DNA from: a virus | IMG/VR virus record: IMGVR_UViG_3300025108_000111 | Span: 1 to 44,052 of that record | Reading direction: 5' to 3' (one strand) | DNA: 44,052 nucleotides | Part shown: positions 1 through 8,222 of the stretch, piece by piece | Numbering within the stretch: the first letter of the stretch is position 1 | How the letters are laid out: the number at the start of each line of letters is the position of its first letter | Notes under the pieces: model-generated | The model's database searches: none | What the model saw: the letters and a program-made list of their open reading frames with translations, nothing else | Told to the model about the DNA's origin: nothing | Program-made: the position numbers and the translations under genes

Positions 1-310
1 GCTGGGGGAGGCTTGGCCTGTTGGTTTTCGGCCAATGGCATTGAAACTGGCAATGCATTGACTGGACTGGGTGCTGAAACTAGGGTATTGGCTGGGCTGG
101 GAATGCATTGAGGAGGCTGGGCTGGGCAATGGGGACAGAATGGGCAATGGCTGGGCCTAGAACGCATTGAAACCGCTGGACAGGCCCAATGTGGCTGGGC
201 TGGGCCAATGCAGGCCGAGAACCACCCAAAACCAGCCCGCATTCAGGTCCAGCAGGATGCTGGACCAGTCCATTGCTGGGTTCAGCCTAGATGATCGAGT
301 CAATGGGGCG
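1..310. repeat. G-rich degenerate repeat region, non-coding
   Basis: No credible gene is visible here. The stretch is built from imperfectly repeated short words: GGCTGGGCTGGG near 90, 116 and 192, CAATG and GCATTG many times, and GCATTGAAAC near 49 and 163. The spacing is irregular, so this is neither a CRISPR array nor a simple tandem repeat. The top strand is markedly G-rich. It could be a replication origin or terminal region of the viral genome, a decayed repeat block, or an assembly artefact at a contig edge. The sequence alone does not decide. Confidence 0.6.
119..144 (+). other. Putative G-quadruplex motif
   Basis: Four G-runs lie in sequence at 119-121, 124-126, 131-134 and 142-144, separated by loops of 2, 4 and 7 nt. 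This satisfies the canonical G3+N1-7 rule. It sits inside the G-rich repeat region with no gene around it. Whether it folds is unknown. Confidence 0.5.
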
Positions 311-391
311 CAGTAATGCGTTCAGCCATTGGACCAGCCGACCAGTGCCACGATTGGATGCCCAGCCTGCGGCTGGGCTGTCCCCTTTTTC

Positions 392-546
392 TTTTGGCGT
401 GCCTTTGGAGATGTTTTTTTTTTCTTTTCGGGGCGGCGGCTGACCGCATACGCTACGCCCAATTTTTTTTGGTAACGGCTGTCAGCCCTAACAGGGTGCA
501 ATGGGCTGTTTTTGGCGTGCGATCTCCCCAATGTTTTTCTTTTGGG
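392..546. repeat. T-rich degenerate direct repeat upstream of first gene
   Basis: The word TTTTGGCGTGC occurs at 392-402 and again at 510-520. Each copy is followed 8-10 nt later by ATG, a long T-run, CTTTT and a G-run. The two copies are about 118 nt apart and imperfect. The remainder of 310-563 is T-rich and holds only low-complexity open frames. It may be a degenerate duplication of a regulatory segment ahead of the tagged-gene cassette. Confidence 0.45.
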
Positions 547-559
547 TCCCCTTCGGGGA
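547..559 (+). promoter_or_regulatory. Hairpin over the ribosome binding site of the first gene
   Basis: TCCCC at 547-551 can pair with GGGGA at 555-559, or form a C(UUCG)G tetraloop with three G-C pairs. The 3' arm GGGGA is the only Shine-Dalgarno-like sequence, 4 nt before the ATG at 564. Folding would therefore mask the start site. The effect on translation is inferred. Confidence 0.35.
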
Positions 560-563
560 AACT

Positions 564-2210
564 ATGACCGGCGGTAATGCATTTTCTGCTGGTTTTCTTT
601 TTTTGAAAGATTCTGACGCTGAAAACGATGACCCAAAGCAGTTTTTGGACAGGCGTATGGGTGGTGAACAGAATCACGGTGAGGAATGGCCGGAGGATGC
701 AATGGAATACCATAATGAGTTGTATGAATTAGGTGATGAGGCAATAGCAATGGGTCATGCTGAAACTATTGAAGAGGCTAGGGCTATTGCTGAAGAGGAG
801 GCCATGACTGACAAGCCATTGATGCCGACCTATCTAGGCGGTGAATGTCCCTGTCCCTCCATTGACAACTGGGACCATTGCACTGAATGCGGTTTCAAAT
901 GGAGTCCGAGAGAAGATGACCATGGGATTCCGATCAGCGGTGAGAACATGCCGCCTGACTCTCCTTGGTCCGATTTAGACTTCACGACTTCATTTGATGA
1001 CCCATTCGATTTCATGTGGGACATGCTCACTAAGGACTTCTTCTTTGGAACGCCTGTCAGGGATAATGGCAAGCGAATGATGCAGGGTGCAATGGGTGGA
1101 GATACATTGGGGCATTTTGTCCCAGTCGGTAAAAACCATGACCTGCGAACCAAAGCAGGGCGTGCTGAAAACTATTCACGAACAGAAATGCCTCGTTGGA
1201 GATACGGCGAGGATGGAACCCCTGAACGCTATATGGAGCAGTTGCCTAAGCGTGAGGTATTGCCTCAACAGCAAAAAGGATTCTATGGCGTTGACCTGTC
1301 ATCACCAGCGTGGTGGATGAATTACGGAGTCTATGGTCGTGGTTTAGAGGAATCGAACCGATTAGAGGAGGGTGTTGAGCAAACATTACACCACGAAGCA
1401 ATGCACGCCGCTGTTAATGATGAATTGATGGCTCACTATCAAGCGGCTGTTGATCAGAAAGCGAAGGATGACTATGGCTTAGTAAATGATGACAAGCCAA
1501 ACCCTGAACAGCGGGCGGCATTGCAGGCCTTTGTTGATGATAACTTCTTCAGGGCGCACGAGTATGCGGCCCATTTAGGTCAAGAAACGGGGCTGAATAA
1601 TGCAAATAAGACCTTTGGACGAAGACAAGACGGTCCAAGGAACCGTGTTCATCGCAGGCACGAGGATGCATGGGCGGATTATGCCGCTCACCCCGGAACC
1701 AACCTGTCTCCTGAAAGCATGTCAATGGGTGATGAGATTCACACCGCTAGGTTGACCGGCATCCCATTCCCTCCTAAACTGTCAGACTTTTCCGACGAAT
1801 ACGCTTTTGCTGAACCAAGAAGTGAGGTATATGGCGGAGGATACCGGGTAAGAACAGGGGCTGAAGGGAACCGCTGGTATGAGGACAAGTGGGATGAATA
1901 CATCGACCCTGATGACTATTACCCTGATTATGACTCTATTCCTATGGAACCGGGGTCTGAAGACGCATTGTTTAGAGATTACAGGCGATTGTCACCCAAA
2001 TACAACAGTTATCAAAATGATGCTAAAAGTGAGATAAGCCACCTTGGACATCATCTCAAAGACCAGCGGATGGTTGGTTCAGTGAACGATCAGGCTGGCG
2101 TAGTCCCTGATAGTCGAAAAGCAATGGGACTCCGTGCGGTTGCTAATGCGGCCAAACTTATGGGGAAAGACTTTGATATTAGTCAATTTATGGAGAACCG
2201 GGGCCTATGA
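564..2210 (+). CDS. Tagged HExxH zincin-like protein with second internal tag
   Basis: 548-residue protein from ATG 564. The open frame extends upstream to 501 but only through low-complexity sequence. The N-terminus (T-G-G-N-A-F-S-A-G-F-L-F-L-K) is a degenerate version of the cassette's shared tag. An acidic helical stretch and a small zinc-binding cluster (C-x-C, then C-x2-C, about residues 94-110) follow. A clearer second tag, D-P-F-D-F-M-W-D-M-L-T-K, begins at residue 146. After it comes a metallopeptidase-like domain with HEAMH (Glu278), the zincin catalytic motif, and a further His/Glu-rich segment about 60 residues later that could supply another ligand. The part after the internal tag resembles the 7037 zincin. 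I read it as a fusion of two tagged genes. Substrate is unknown. The stop overlaps the next ATG (ATGA). Confidence 0.7.
   Translation: MTGGNAFSAGFLFLKDSDAENDDPKQFLDRRMGGEQNHGEEWPEDAMEYHNELYELGDEAIAMGHAETIEEARAIAEEEAMTDKPLMPTYLGGECPCPSIDNWDHCTECGFKWSPREDDHGIPISGENMPPDSPWSDLDFTTSFDDPFDFMWDMLTKDFFFGTPVRDNGKRMMQGAMGGDTLGHFVPVGKNHDLRTKAGRAENYSRTEMPRWRYGEDGTPERYMEQLPKREVLPQQQKGFYGVDLSSPAWWMNYGVYGRGLEESNRLEEGVEQTLHHEAMHAAVNDELMAHYQAAVDQKAKDDYGLVNDDKPNPEQRAALQAFVDDNFFRAHEYAAHLGQETGLNNANKTFGRRQDGPRNRVHRRHEDAWADYAAHPGTNLSPESMSMGDEIHTARLTGIPFPPKLSDFSDEYAFAEPRSEVYGGGYRVRTGAEGNRWYEDKWDEYIDPDDYYPDYDSIPMEPGSEDALFRDYRRLSPKYNSYQNDAKSEISHLGHHLKDQRMVGSVNDQAGVVPDSRKAMGLRAVANAAKLMGKDFDISQFMENRGL
999..1037 (+). 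other. Internal copy of the FDxxW tag
   Basis: Residues 146-158 of the first gene (D-P-F-D-F-M-W-D-M-L-T-K-D) match the F-D-x-x-W-x-x-L-x-K core of the shared tag and lie just before the zincin domain. The next residues, F-F-F-G-T-P-V-R-D-N-G, parallel N-F-Y-Y-G-T-D-D-P-D-G after the tag at 7037, so tag and domain were probably inherited together. Confidence 0.55.
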
Positions 2211-3382
2211 TAACTTTCGACCAGTTATGGGACCTCATTAAGGCTGACCCGATTCTTCAACAGACCCCTGAAAGCCTGATACAACTCATCAGACCCAACA
2301 TGAGCATGGGTTATTCAGATGCTGGCGTGCTTCAGCACGAGTATAAAATGCCTGTTGGCAAGGTTATCCCAATTTTGGAGGAGAACATTGACCGTTTAGG
2401 TAAACTTCGCAATAGGAGATACGACCAATGGCCCGATGTATATGCCGAATGGGAGGACGAACCCTATCAGGACAGTCGAAGTGGACGAGATACTGTTGAA
2501 TCAACCCTTCGTGAAATGAAACATGACCGCTATTCAAGTCCATTAGGTCTAGCCGAGTTTCCTCAACACCTTGAGCAACGCCGTATTGCTAGACATGGAA
2601 GCGGGAGGCCGGTGGCATGGACTCCGTGGCAACAGGCATTAGCCCCCGAAGTCCTTGAAGCGGCAATACGCCATGAGGCGGATACCGATTCTAAAGAATG
2701 GATGACTGTCGGACACGGCGCACCAACGCTGGATGGCAATGTAGCACAGATGAGCGTATTGCCCGGAATGGGTGGCCAAGGAATTGGCTCTCATATGCTG
2801 GGGACCATGGCTCAAACCTATGGTCGGGCAGGCGATGACTCATATTCTCCTGAAGCCTATGGCATGTGGAATAAACTTGGTCGGCAAATGACCGAGGGCG
2901 GATATGGCCGGAGGATGGCAATTAACAGAAAGCCTTGGAGAGATGGCGGGAAGTGGAACACAGACCATGTAATCCGAAGGAAGAACCAAGAGGGAGATAT
3001 GATTTATCAACGCCCCGTGATGGGCGGCAGTTATTATGAGGAACCAAGTAAATGGCAGTTGAAAGGGACCAAGTGGGGTGCGCCAAGCCCACATCCATAC
3101 AAGTTTGAACAGATTTACAGGAGAAGGGGCGATAAGACCAACCCTGAATTACATGATACATATCCGCTGGAATTAAGGTATGAAGGCAAAGAACGCAATC
3201 CGATCTCCGACCTGAAGACATATGTCACCCCAATGGGTTCGTCGGGTGTCCACGGGTTCTTTCATGAAAACGCTGTCCCATTGAAACGCCTGATGGATTT
3301 CAGTGAAAAGAACCCCGACTCTCGCATTGCCCAATTGCTTGGAGAAGACTTCTTCCGTGATACTGAAGGTGGATGGGTATGA
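2207..3382 (+). CDS. Tagged GNAT-like acetyltransferase-like protein
   Basis: 391 residues. ATG 2207 overlaps the upstream stop (ATGA). It begins M-I-T-F-D-Q-L-W-D-L-I-K, a variant of the cassette tag. In the middle, V-L-P-G-M-G-G-Q-G-I-G-S-H-M-L (residues 184-198) fits the acetyl-CoA pyrophosphate-binding loop of GNAT acetyltransferases (Q/R-x-x-G-x-G/A). S-P-E-A-Y-G-M-W-N-K-L-G at about 214-225 resembles the A-x-x-F-Y-x-K-L-G segment that usually follows. The flanking 180-residue N-terminal and 160-residue C-terminal parts are unrecognised; the latter is rich in Trp, Tyr and Arg. The acetyl-acceptor is unknown. If it is a GNAT it is divergent. Confidence 0.55.
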   Translation: MITFDQLWDLIKADPILQQTPESLIQLIRPNMSMGYSDAGVLQHEYKMPVGKVIPILEENIDRLGKLRNRRYDQWPDVYAEWEDEPYQDSRSGRDTVESTLREMKHDRYSSPLGLAEFPQHLEQRRIARHGSGRPVAWTPWQQALAPEVLEAAIRHEADTDSKEWMTVGHGAPTLDGNVAQMSVLPGMGGQGIGSHMLGTMAQTYGRAGDDSYSPEAYGMWNKLGRQMTEGGYGRRMAINRKPWRDGGKWNTDHVIRRKNQEGDMIYQRPVMGGSYYEEPSKWQLKGTKWGAPSPHPYKFEQIYRRRGDKTNPELHDTYPLELRYEGKERNPISDLKTYVTPMGSSGVHGFFHENAVPLKRLMDFSEKNPDSRIAQLLGEDFFRDTEGGWV

Positions 3383-4266
3383 AGAAAGTCTCCATCTTTG
3401 AAGTTGGGCCTAGAGATGGCCTTCAAGCACTTCCTCATAGCATTTCATTTGATGAAAAGGTGGAATTAGTGGAGGCGTTGGCTAAGTCAGGACTTACTGA
3501 CATAGAAGTCGGTGCATTTGTTCATCCCAAATTAGTCCCAAATATGGCTGAAAGCGACAGCGTATATGCCGCAGTTGCCGGTTTAGATGCTAATATGTCG
3601 GTTTTAGTGCCGAATAAGCGTGGTGTTGACCGTGCTAAGTTAGTAGGTGCTGACTTATTCAACATATTTTACTCACCCAATGAAGTATTCAACATGTCAA
3701 ACTATGGCAGGACCTTAGATTCTATCGTTGAAGAATACAAATTGGCATTGGAGGGTATAGAACCTAGCAAAGTGCGTGTCTATATCTCAATGGCATTCGA
3801 TTGTCCCGATGAAGACTTGAAGAATGCTGTCGAAATAGGAATGCAATTCGGCAACGGCGTAGTGCTATGCGACACCGATGGTATTGCCACTCCGGTGATG
3901 ATCAAGAAAGCATACGACATTACCAGTGCAATTACTGAAAACATCGCATTACACCTGCATCATGGCCCTTATTTGTATCAAAATGTCGATATTGCTGTTG
4001 ATTTAGGGATAACCGAGTTTGATACTAGCATTGGCGGCTTAGGTGGTTGCCCATTCATTCCCGGTTCAGGTGCAAACCTAGCGACTGAAGTATTCGTGGA
4101 TTGGTGCGAGGCTAGAGACATCGACTGTGGTGTTAAGTCAAAGGACCTGAAAGATGCTGTGCGACTGGCTAATTGGATAAAAAATAAGCCTCGTGGCATG
4201 AAAATGCGCCGTGCAGTAAGAGCGATCAAGAATAAAGGCGGTGAAGTCATTGACCGCATTCGATGA
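3379..4266 (+). CDS. HMG-CoA lyase-like aldolase (DRE-TIM family)
   Basis: 295 residues from ATG 3379, which overlaps the preceding stop; an ATG six bases earlier is also possible. It matches the HMGL/pyruvate carboxyltransferase-like TIM barrel from end to end. E-V-G-P-R-D-G-L-Q near the N-terminus supplies the catalytic Arg and a metal Asp. H-L-H corresponds to the metal-binding H-C-H of HMG-CoA lyase. G-G-L-G-G-C-P-F with the later N-L-A-T-E supplies the active-site Cys loop and Asn. The residues after H-L-H (H-G-P-Y-L-Y) depart from the usual D-T-Y-G. HMG-CoA lyase cleaves HMG-CoA to acetyl-CoA and acetoacetate; a related C-C lyase activity is equally possible. It is the only clear metabolic enzyme in the window and lacks the tag. 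It is probably an auxiliary metabolic gene taken from a host. Confidence 0.82.
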   Translation: MKKVSIFEVGPRDGLQALPHSISFDEKVELVEALAKSGLTDIEVGAFVHPKLVPNMAESDSVYAAVAGLDANMSVLVPNKRGVDRAKLVGADLFNIFYSPNEVFNMSNYGRTLDSIVEEYKLALEGIEPSKVRVYISMAFDCPDEDLKNAVEIGMQFGNGVVLCDTDGIATPVMIKKAYDITSAITENIALHLHHGPYLYQNVDIAVDLGITEFDTSIGGLGGCPFIPGSGANLATEVFVDWCEARDIDCGVKSKDLKDAVRLANWIKNKPRGMKMRRAVRAIKNKGGEVIDRIR

Positions 4267-5320
4267 AGTATGGCTTTTCCTTAAGGCTGATTTTGATTTT
4301 ATTGAGGGTAATGAAACCCCTCAAGAAATTGCTTACAAGCGGATGTGGTTGTATAACCGCTTAAAGGATACCCCCGAAGAAAACCCAAACAAGTATGATA
4401 AGGATGGTGGCTGGGATGAAGTCCCTCATTGGGATAAACCTGACCGTGAAGACGCACATGGCGGTGAAGAGAATCAAACACATCGAGAACGCTACTTAGA
4501 TGAGTATGGTCGTTTTACTCCGAGCGGTCAAGCCAATAGTGACGAAGGCTACGAACAGAAAACTAATTGGCGAGGTGAGACATCAAATGACTATAACAAA
4601 CCACTTTTTGGTGATGGCCGAATGTTGATCAGCCTTCCCAACATCACCCAAAATGTTCGATTTGACATGGAGGAGGAATATAGCAAAAACAATCCAAGTC
4701 CCCCCTCTTTGACAAGAACACCGGGATATACTCATTGGATGGACATGCCTAGTATTGATTATGACTCCGATAACTGGCGAGAGCAATCTAAAGAACAAGA
4801 CCGTTTAAGAGCAAACAACAAGATTGCCGAGAGGAGGCATAGGCGAAGTCAAGACGCTTATAACTCTCAAAGAGAGTCATACCTAAGAGATAATGAGGAC
4901 ATTCCCATTATGGACAGGATTATCAGCATCATTAACCATGAATTAGGTCATACAACTCAACCTGAAGAAGAACACGAATGGACCAACAAATATGCAGAAA
5001 GAGGGGGAGAGCATTATGTTGGCGACCAAAGGAGAGGTGGCAGTGTTGATGATGACATAAGCGGCATTATGCGCCGGATACTGATGCAGGAGTCTTTAGC
5101 GTCTATTTATGAAGACCCTCATAATGAGGATTCAGACTGGAAACAGAAAGTTGCCGAGTATAGCAGTAACTCCCTTGATGACCATCATGACATGCAAAGA
5201 GAAGTATCTCACAGCATGGGTAAGTTTTATGAAGAAAACCCCGACTTTTATCGATCACCTGAAAAGGTAAAAAAGGATAAAGAAAGACTACATCGCTTGA
5301 TTTACGGGGGCGATGACTGA
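4250..5320 (+). CDS. Tagged small zincin-like metallopeptidase, HELGH
   Basis: 356 residues if started at TTG 4250, which gives M-T-A-F-D-E-V-W-L-F-L-K, the cassette tag. GTG 4241 in the same frame would add three residues. GGCGGTGA just upstream serves as ribosome binding site inside the end of the lyase gene. The body is very hydrophilic (Asp, Glu, Arg, Asn). I-S-L-P-N-I-T-Q-N about one third in resembles L-H-L-P-N-I-A-M-G of the 8219 protein. Near residue 225 is I-I-N-H-E-L-G-H-T, the HExxH zincin signature in its usual helix context. So it is a paralogue of the zincins at 564, 7037 and 8219. The substrate is unknown. The stop overlaps the next start (TGATG). Confidence 0.72.
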   Translation: MTAFDEVWLFLKADFDFIEGNETPQEIAYKRMWLYNRLKDTPEENPNKYDKDGGWDEVPHWDKPDREDAHGGEENQTHRERYLDEYGRFTPSGQANSDEGYEQKTNWRGETSNDYNKPLFGDGRMLISLPNITQNVRFDMEEEYSKNNPSPPSLTRTPGYTHWMDMPSIDYDSDNWREQSKEQDRLRANNKIAERRHRRSQDAYNSQRESYLRDNEDIPIMDRIISIINHELGHTTQPEEEHEWTNKYAERGGEHYVGDQRRGGSVDDDISGIMRRILMQESLASIYEDPHNEDSDWKQKVAEYSSNSLDDHHDMQREVSHSMGKFYEENPDFYRSPEKVKKDKERLHRLIYGGDD

Positions 5321-5877
5321 TGACCGCATTTGACACCGCTTGGGATTTACTTAAGACCGATATGCGGTTGCCGACACCTTTGGACCGCCCACAATTTACA
5401 GACGCACACGCTAACTTAGCATTTAGAGGTTCTCGCATTCCCGATTTTAGGGCTTTTGATGCGGGGAATAACCAAGATGTTCCCGATGGACAATTTATGG
5501 AGAGTGTCGCTCACGAATTACAACGAAGGAGAGGTGAGCGCATGGATAACCCCCCTGTGATTGATTATGAGATGGGGGACTTTGGTGAAAATATGAAAGA
5601 CGGTATAGAGGATAAGTCCTTTCGCTATGGAAGCGATGAAATACCCGCATTCAAACGCCCGTCCGACATGGGAACAGAAGTGCTTATGGGGGAATTGGAG
5701 AGGGCTTCGTTAATCAACGCATTAAACGATGCGGGGATATTTGACCTGCAATCCCTTGACCGGATAGCCGACCAAGCGTTTCAATACATGGATGCGGGGA
5801 TAGCACCGTATTCTCATCAAGGAAAAAGAATGGATAATGACAAAGGAGAATACATGGTTAGGAGAACACCACCATGA
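5320..5877 (+). CDS. Tagged protein of unknown function
   Basis: 185 residues with a perfect tag, M-T-A-F-D-T-A-W-D-L-L-K. Its ATG shares a base with the upstream stop and its own stop overlaps the next ATG, so it is translationally coupled on both sides. F-M-E-S-V-A-H-E-L-Q-R sits where the zincin relatives have H-E-x-x-H, but the second His is missing. It could be a decayed or unrelated member. The C-terminal half is helical, with L-E-R-A-S-L-I-N-A-L. No catalytic motif is recognised. Confidence 0.65.
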   Translation: MTAFDTAWDLLKTDMRLPTPLDRPQFTDAHANLAFRGSRIPDFRAFDAGNNQDVPDGQFMESVAHELQRRRGERMDNPPVIDYEMGDFGENMKDGIEDKSFRYGSDEIPAFKRPSDMGTEVLMGELERASLINALNDAGIFDLQSLDRIADQAFQYMDAGIAPYSHQGKRMDNDKGEYMVRRTPP

Positions 5878-6623
5878 CCGCCTTCGATACCGCTTGGTCT
5901 TTGGTGAAAGCCCCTATTGATGTTTATTCGGACCGTGGCCGAATAAGACAGATTGGTGATGATGAGATGTTGTATAGCGGTGGCGATTTTAGAGATGACC
6001 CACGCTATTATTCAAACGACCCTGATATTGCTTTGCATTATGCTTTGTATGGTTCAGCCGTTCCTTATGCTGATAAGGGAGGGAGAAGAGATACAGAAGG
6101 TAAAACCACCCCGCCAATGCGGAGAACAATACCAAGTATCAGCATTATTGACCCAAGAGATTTTCAAGAACCCGAAGTCGGTATAATGCAAGAAGACCCG
6201 TTTAGCCCCGGTATTGGTGTTATGGATGATGATAACATGGGTGATCGGTTATCGCATGACCGAGTTATTGAATTACTTCAAGAATACATTGATGAGGGCC
6301 GATACAGGGTTGGAGGAGTTGGGTCTTTGGGTGGAACAACAGGCGAAATGTTTAGCGGTGAACAAAGAGGGCAACACGCAAAAGACGCTCTAAGCCGCTT
6401 GATTGCTTACAGGAATAATGAATCACTTGAGAGGTTCAACCCAAAACCACCGAGTTATGAGATGGATGGAGATGTGTTTAGAACGGCTGAATATGACGAT
6501 TTTATAGAAACGCTCGGTTATGATGATAGCATGGCTGATATGCTTGGCGAATGGAATGATTTAGAGGATTGGCAACGAGAGGCCGCTATTGAGGCTGGAT
6601 ATTCGGAGGATGATTGGATATGA
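5874..6623 (+). CDS. Tagged protein, weakly ADP-ribosyltransferase-like
   Basis: 249 residues. ATG 5874 overlaps the upstream stop and is preceded by AGGAG. It begins M-T-A-F-D-T-A-W-S-L-V-K. About 30 residues in, L-Y-S-G-G-D-F-R-D-D is followed by Y-Y-S-N-D-P-D-I-A-L-H-Y-A-L-Y-G. That pattern (Y-x-G, a short run, Y/W-S/T, then A-x-x-Y-A-x-x-G) recalls the first strands and helix of phage ART-fold proteins and recurs in the tagged protein at 8726. No convincing catalytic Glu is assigned, so the enzymatic call is tentative. The C-terminus is acidic. Neighbours are tagged proteins on both sides. Confidence 0.6.
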   Translation: MTAFDTAWSLVKAPIDVYSDRGRIRQIGDDEMLYSGGDFRDDPRYYSNDPDIALHYALYGSAVPYADKGGRRDTEGKTTPPMRRTIPSISIIDPRDFQEPEVGIMQEDPFSPGIGVMDDDNMGDRLSHDRVIELLQEYIDEGRYRVGGVGSLGGTTGEMFSGEQRGQHAKDALSRLIAYRNNESLERFNPKPPSYEMDGDVFRTAEYDDFIETLGYDDSMADMLGEWNDLEDWQREAAIEAGYSEDDWI

Positions 6624-7456
6624 CCGACTTTGACACCGCTTGGCGCAAAGGCGAAGAGGATGCCACCGCAAAAACACTTCAAGAAGCATACGATCAGGGA
6701 GATGGTGATTTCAATAGATTTCAGCGTTGGTTTCATGTTGCTGAACCGATTGAGGTTTTAATGCCGAATAGCGACAAACCACAATCGATGGAGAGGACAC
6801 ACATTGGCACAAACCGTTTAGCCGATGAAAAGGGGGAATATGTCGGTGCTAAACAGGCTATGGCTGATTATCAAGAGGATTTACAAAACCTATCAAGAAA
6901 AAGAAAGAATCCAAAAGACCCAAAACACGCTCGCATTTTCATCCCCAATCCCGAATCAAAAATAGACGAAATAGGCGATTTTCATATTGATGAAGCCCAT
7001 AGTGATGATTGGCAAGAAAAATTAGCAGGTGAACCTATGACCGCCTTCGACACCGCTTGGACTTTGCTCAAGTCAAACTTCTATTATGGGACCGATGACC
7101 CGGACGGGTCAGCCGGAAGGTGGGATTCTATGAGACTAGACCCGCATTATGACTCTAAAGAGCGTGATTATTACACTGGTGTTAATTTATCTCACCCATG
7201 GTATCATGGAATGAATGAAGAGGACACGATCAGAAGAATCATTGACAGCATTGCTCATGAAGAAGGACATCAGGCGGTATTCAGCCCACTAAAGGAAAAC
7301 CGAGAGATGGAGTTTGAAGACGAGGGATATGAGCCAATGTATTATTCAGAAAGCAATCCCCCCAATACTCAACAAGAGTATGGTGCAATGCTTGTCGAAG
7401 GCATGGAGCATCAGGGTATCATGGATGAATTACGAAGGAGGCGGTTCTTTGGTTGA
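6620..7456 (+). CDS. Double-tagged zincin-like protein, possibly two genes in one frame
   Basis: 278 residues from ATG 6620 (ATGA overlap, GGAGG upstream). It starts M-T-D-F-D-T-A-W-R-K-G, a tag whose second half has been lost. After about 135 charged residues a perfect tag, M-T-A-F-D-T-A-W-T-L-L-K, appears in frame with its own ATG at 7037 and AGGTGA five bases before it. The second half then carries G-V-N-L-S-H-P-W and I-A-H-E-E-G-H-Q-A-V, a zincin HExxH motif. The unit is best read as two tagged genes whose separating stop was lost, with the downstream start possibly still used. The zincin part parallels the C-terminal part of the 564 gene. Confidence 0.7.
   Translation: MTDFDTAWRKGEEDATAKTLQEAYDQGDGDFNRFQRWFHVAEPIEVLMPNSDKPQSMERTHIGTNRLADEKGEYVGAKQAMADYQEDLQNLSRKRKNPKDPKHARIFIPNPESKIDEIGDFHIDEAHSDDWQEKLAGEPMTAFDTAWTLLKSNFYYGTDDPDGSAGRWDSMRLDPHYDSKERDYYTGVNLSHPWYHGMNEEDTIRRIIDSIAHEEGHQAVFSPLKENREMEFEDEGYEPMYYSESNPPNTQQEYGAMLVEGMEHQGIMDELRRRRFFG
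7037..7456 (+). other. Candidate internal translation start giving a 139-residue tagged zincin
   Basis: ATG 7037 with AGGTGA ahead of it opens a 139-residue product beginning exactly with the consensus tag and ending with the same stop as the longer frame. All other perfect tags in the cassette start at an initiator Met, which makes independent initiation here plausible. The product would hold H-E-E-G-H. Confidence 0.5.
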
Positions 7457-8222
7457 CGCATTCGATCAGGCTTGGAGCCTTCTCAAAAATTACACACCAA
7501 ATTGGCGTGATGAAGTTAGAGACATAGGGCCTGTTGAAGAGGATGAAATGCCTTTCATTGAACAGTGGGACACTGATGATGACGAATATAAAGAGGACAT
7601 AGAGGGTTTTCTAAATAGCGGGTCAAAAACTCATGTGTTTGAACACCCATGGAGCGAAGACTTTGTTGTTAAGGTCCCGCACGATGACGATTATTATCGT
7701 GATAGTTTCAAGACCCGTCGCATGAAACCTGATGAAGCAGAAACTCTTCAATTCCTTGAGCAACTTGGTTATCCTTTAGCCCCTGAAATGCCGGGTTCCG
7801 AATGGGAGCATACAATTCAGCCTAAATTGAACGCCAATGTAATGCGAGGGGGCGGCAACATGGATGTCAATCAACAATTTGAGGTGGCTGATCGTGCGCT
7901 TGCACATCTTATTCAAGACAGGCATAAAGGAAATTATGGGACCGACAGTGCGGGACACTTACGCAATTTTGACCTTGATGGTATTGGAATAGAGTTTGAT
8001 AGGTCTCTTCAGGCTGATAACCCGGAGAAATATCAAACGGAAGCATTGAACCCTTACGGCATTCAACATCCGACTTCAAAGGTATTGGACTTCTTTAACG
8101 ATAGAGATGAAGGCAGATTTAAGAGATTTAATGATTTGATGCGGCTCCTTGAGCCTTATTCTGACAACCCAAACACCCTCACTATTGACGGTAAACCAAA
8201 ATGGTTGGAGGGGTATGAATGA
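7449..8222 (+). CDS. Tagged kinase-like protein
   Basis: 257 residues. The start is TTG 7449, with AAGGAGG centred about 12 bases upstream; this yields M-V-D-A-F-D-Q-A-W-S-L-L-K-N, the cassette tag. The body has features of the protein-kinase-like fold in the right order: an acidic lead, T-H-V-F-E and F-V-V-K-V-P (candidate ATP-site Lys75), E-A-E-T-L-Q-F-L-E (candidate helix-C Glu), then D-R-H-K-G-N-Y-G (D157-x-H-x4... with Asn162, like the D-x-H-x-x-N catalytic loop of small-molecule and atypical kinases) and N-F-D-L-D-G (Asp in the DFG position). Such kinase-like proteins are known in phages, but the substrate here is unknown. It may modify a host protein or a nucleotide. Confidence 0.6.
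   Translation: MVDAFDQAWSLLKNYTPNWRDEVRDIGPVEEDEMPFIEQWDTDDDEYKEDIEGFLNSGSKTHVFEHPWSEDFVVKVPHDDDYYRDSFKTRRMKPDEAETLQFLEQLGYPLAPEMPGSEWEHTIQPKLNANVMRGGGNMDVNQQFEVADRALAHLIQDRHKGNYGTDSAGHLRNFDLDGIGIEFDRSLQADNPEKYQTEALNPYGIQHPTSKVLDFFNDRDEGRFKRFNDLMRLLEPYSDNPNTLTIDGKPKWLEGYE

Noticed and set aside
49-172. ATTGAAAC words like CRISPR repeat ends
   Set aside because: Only two copies, irregular spacing and no full-length repeat; they belong to the degenerate low-complexity region.
316-567. Open frame of 83 codons in the T-rich region
   Set aside because: Low-complexity composition (poly-Phe/Leu from T-runs), no ribosome site, and overlap with the true start at 564.
7314-7448. Upstream extension of the kinase-like gene into the previous gene
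   Set aside because: The added 45 residues are an out-of-frame read of the zincin gene; TTG 7449 with AAGGAGG restores the tag at the N-terminus.
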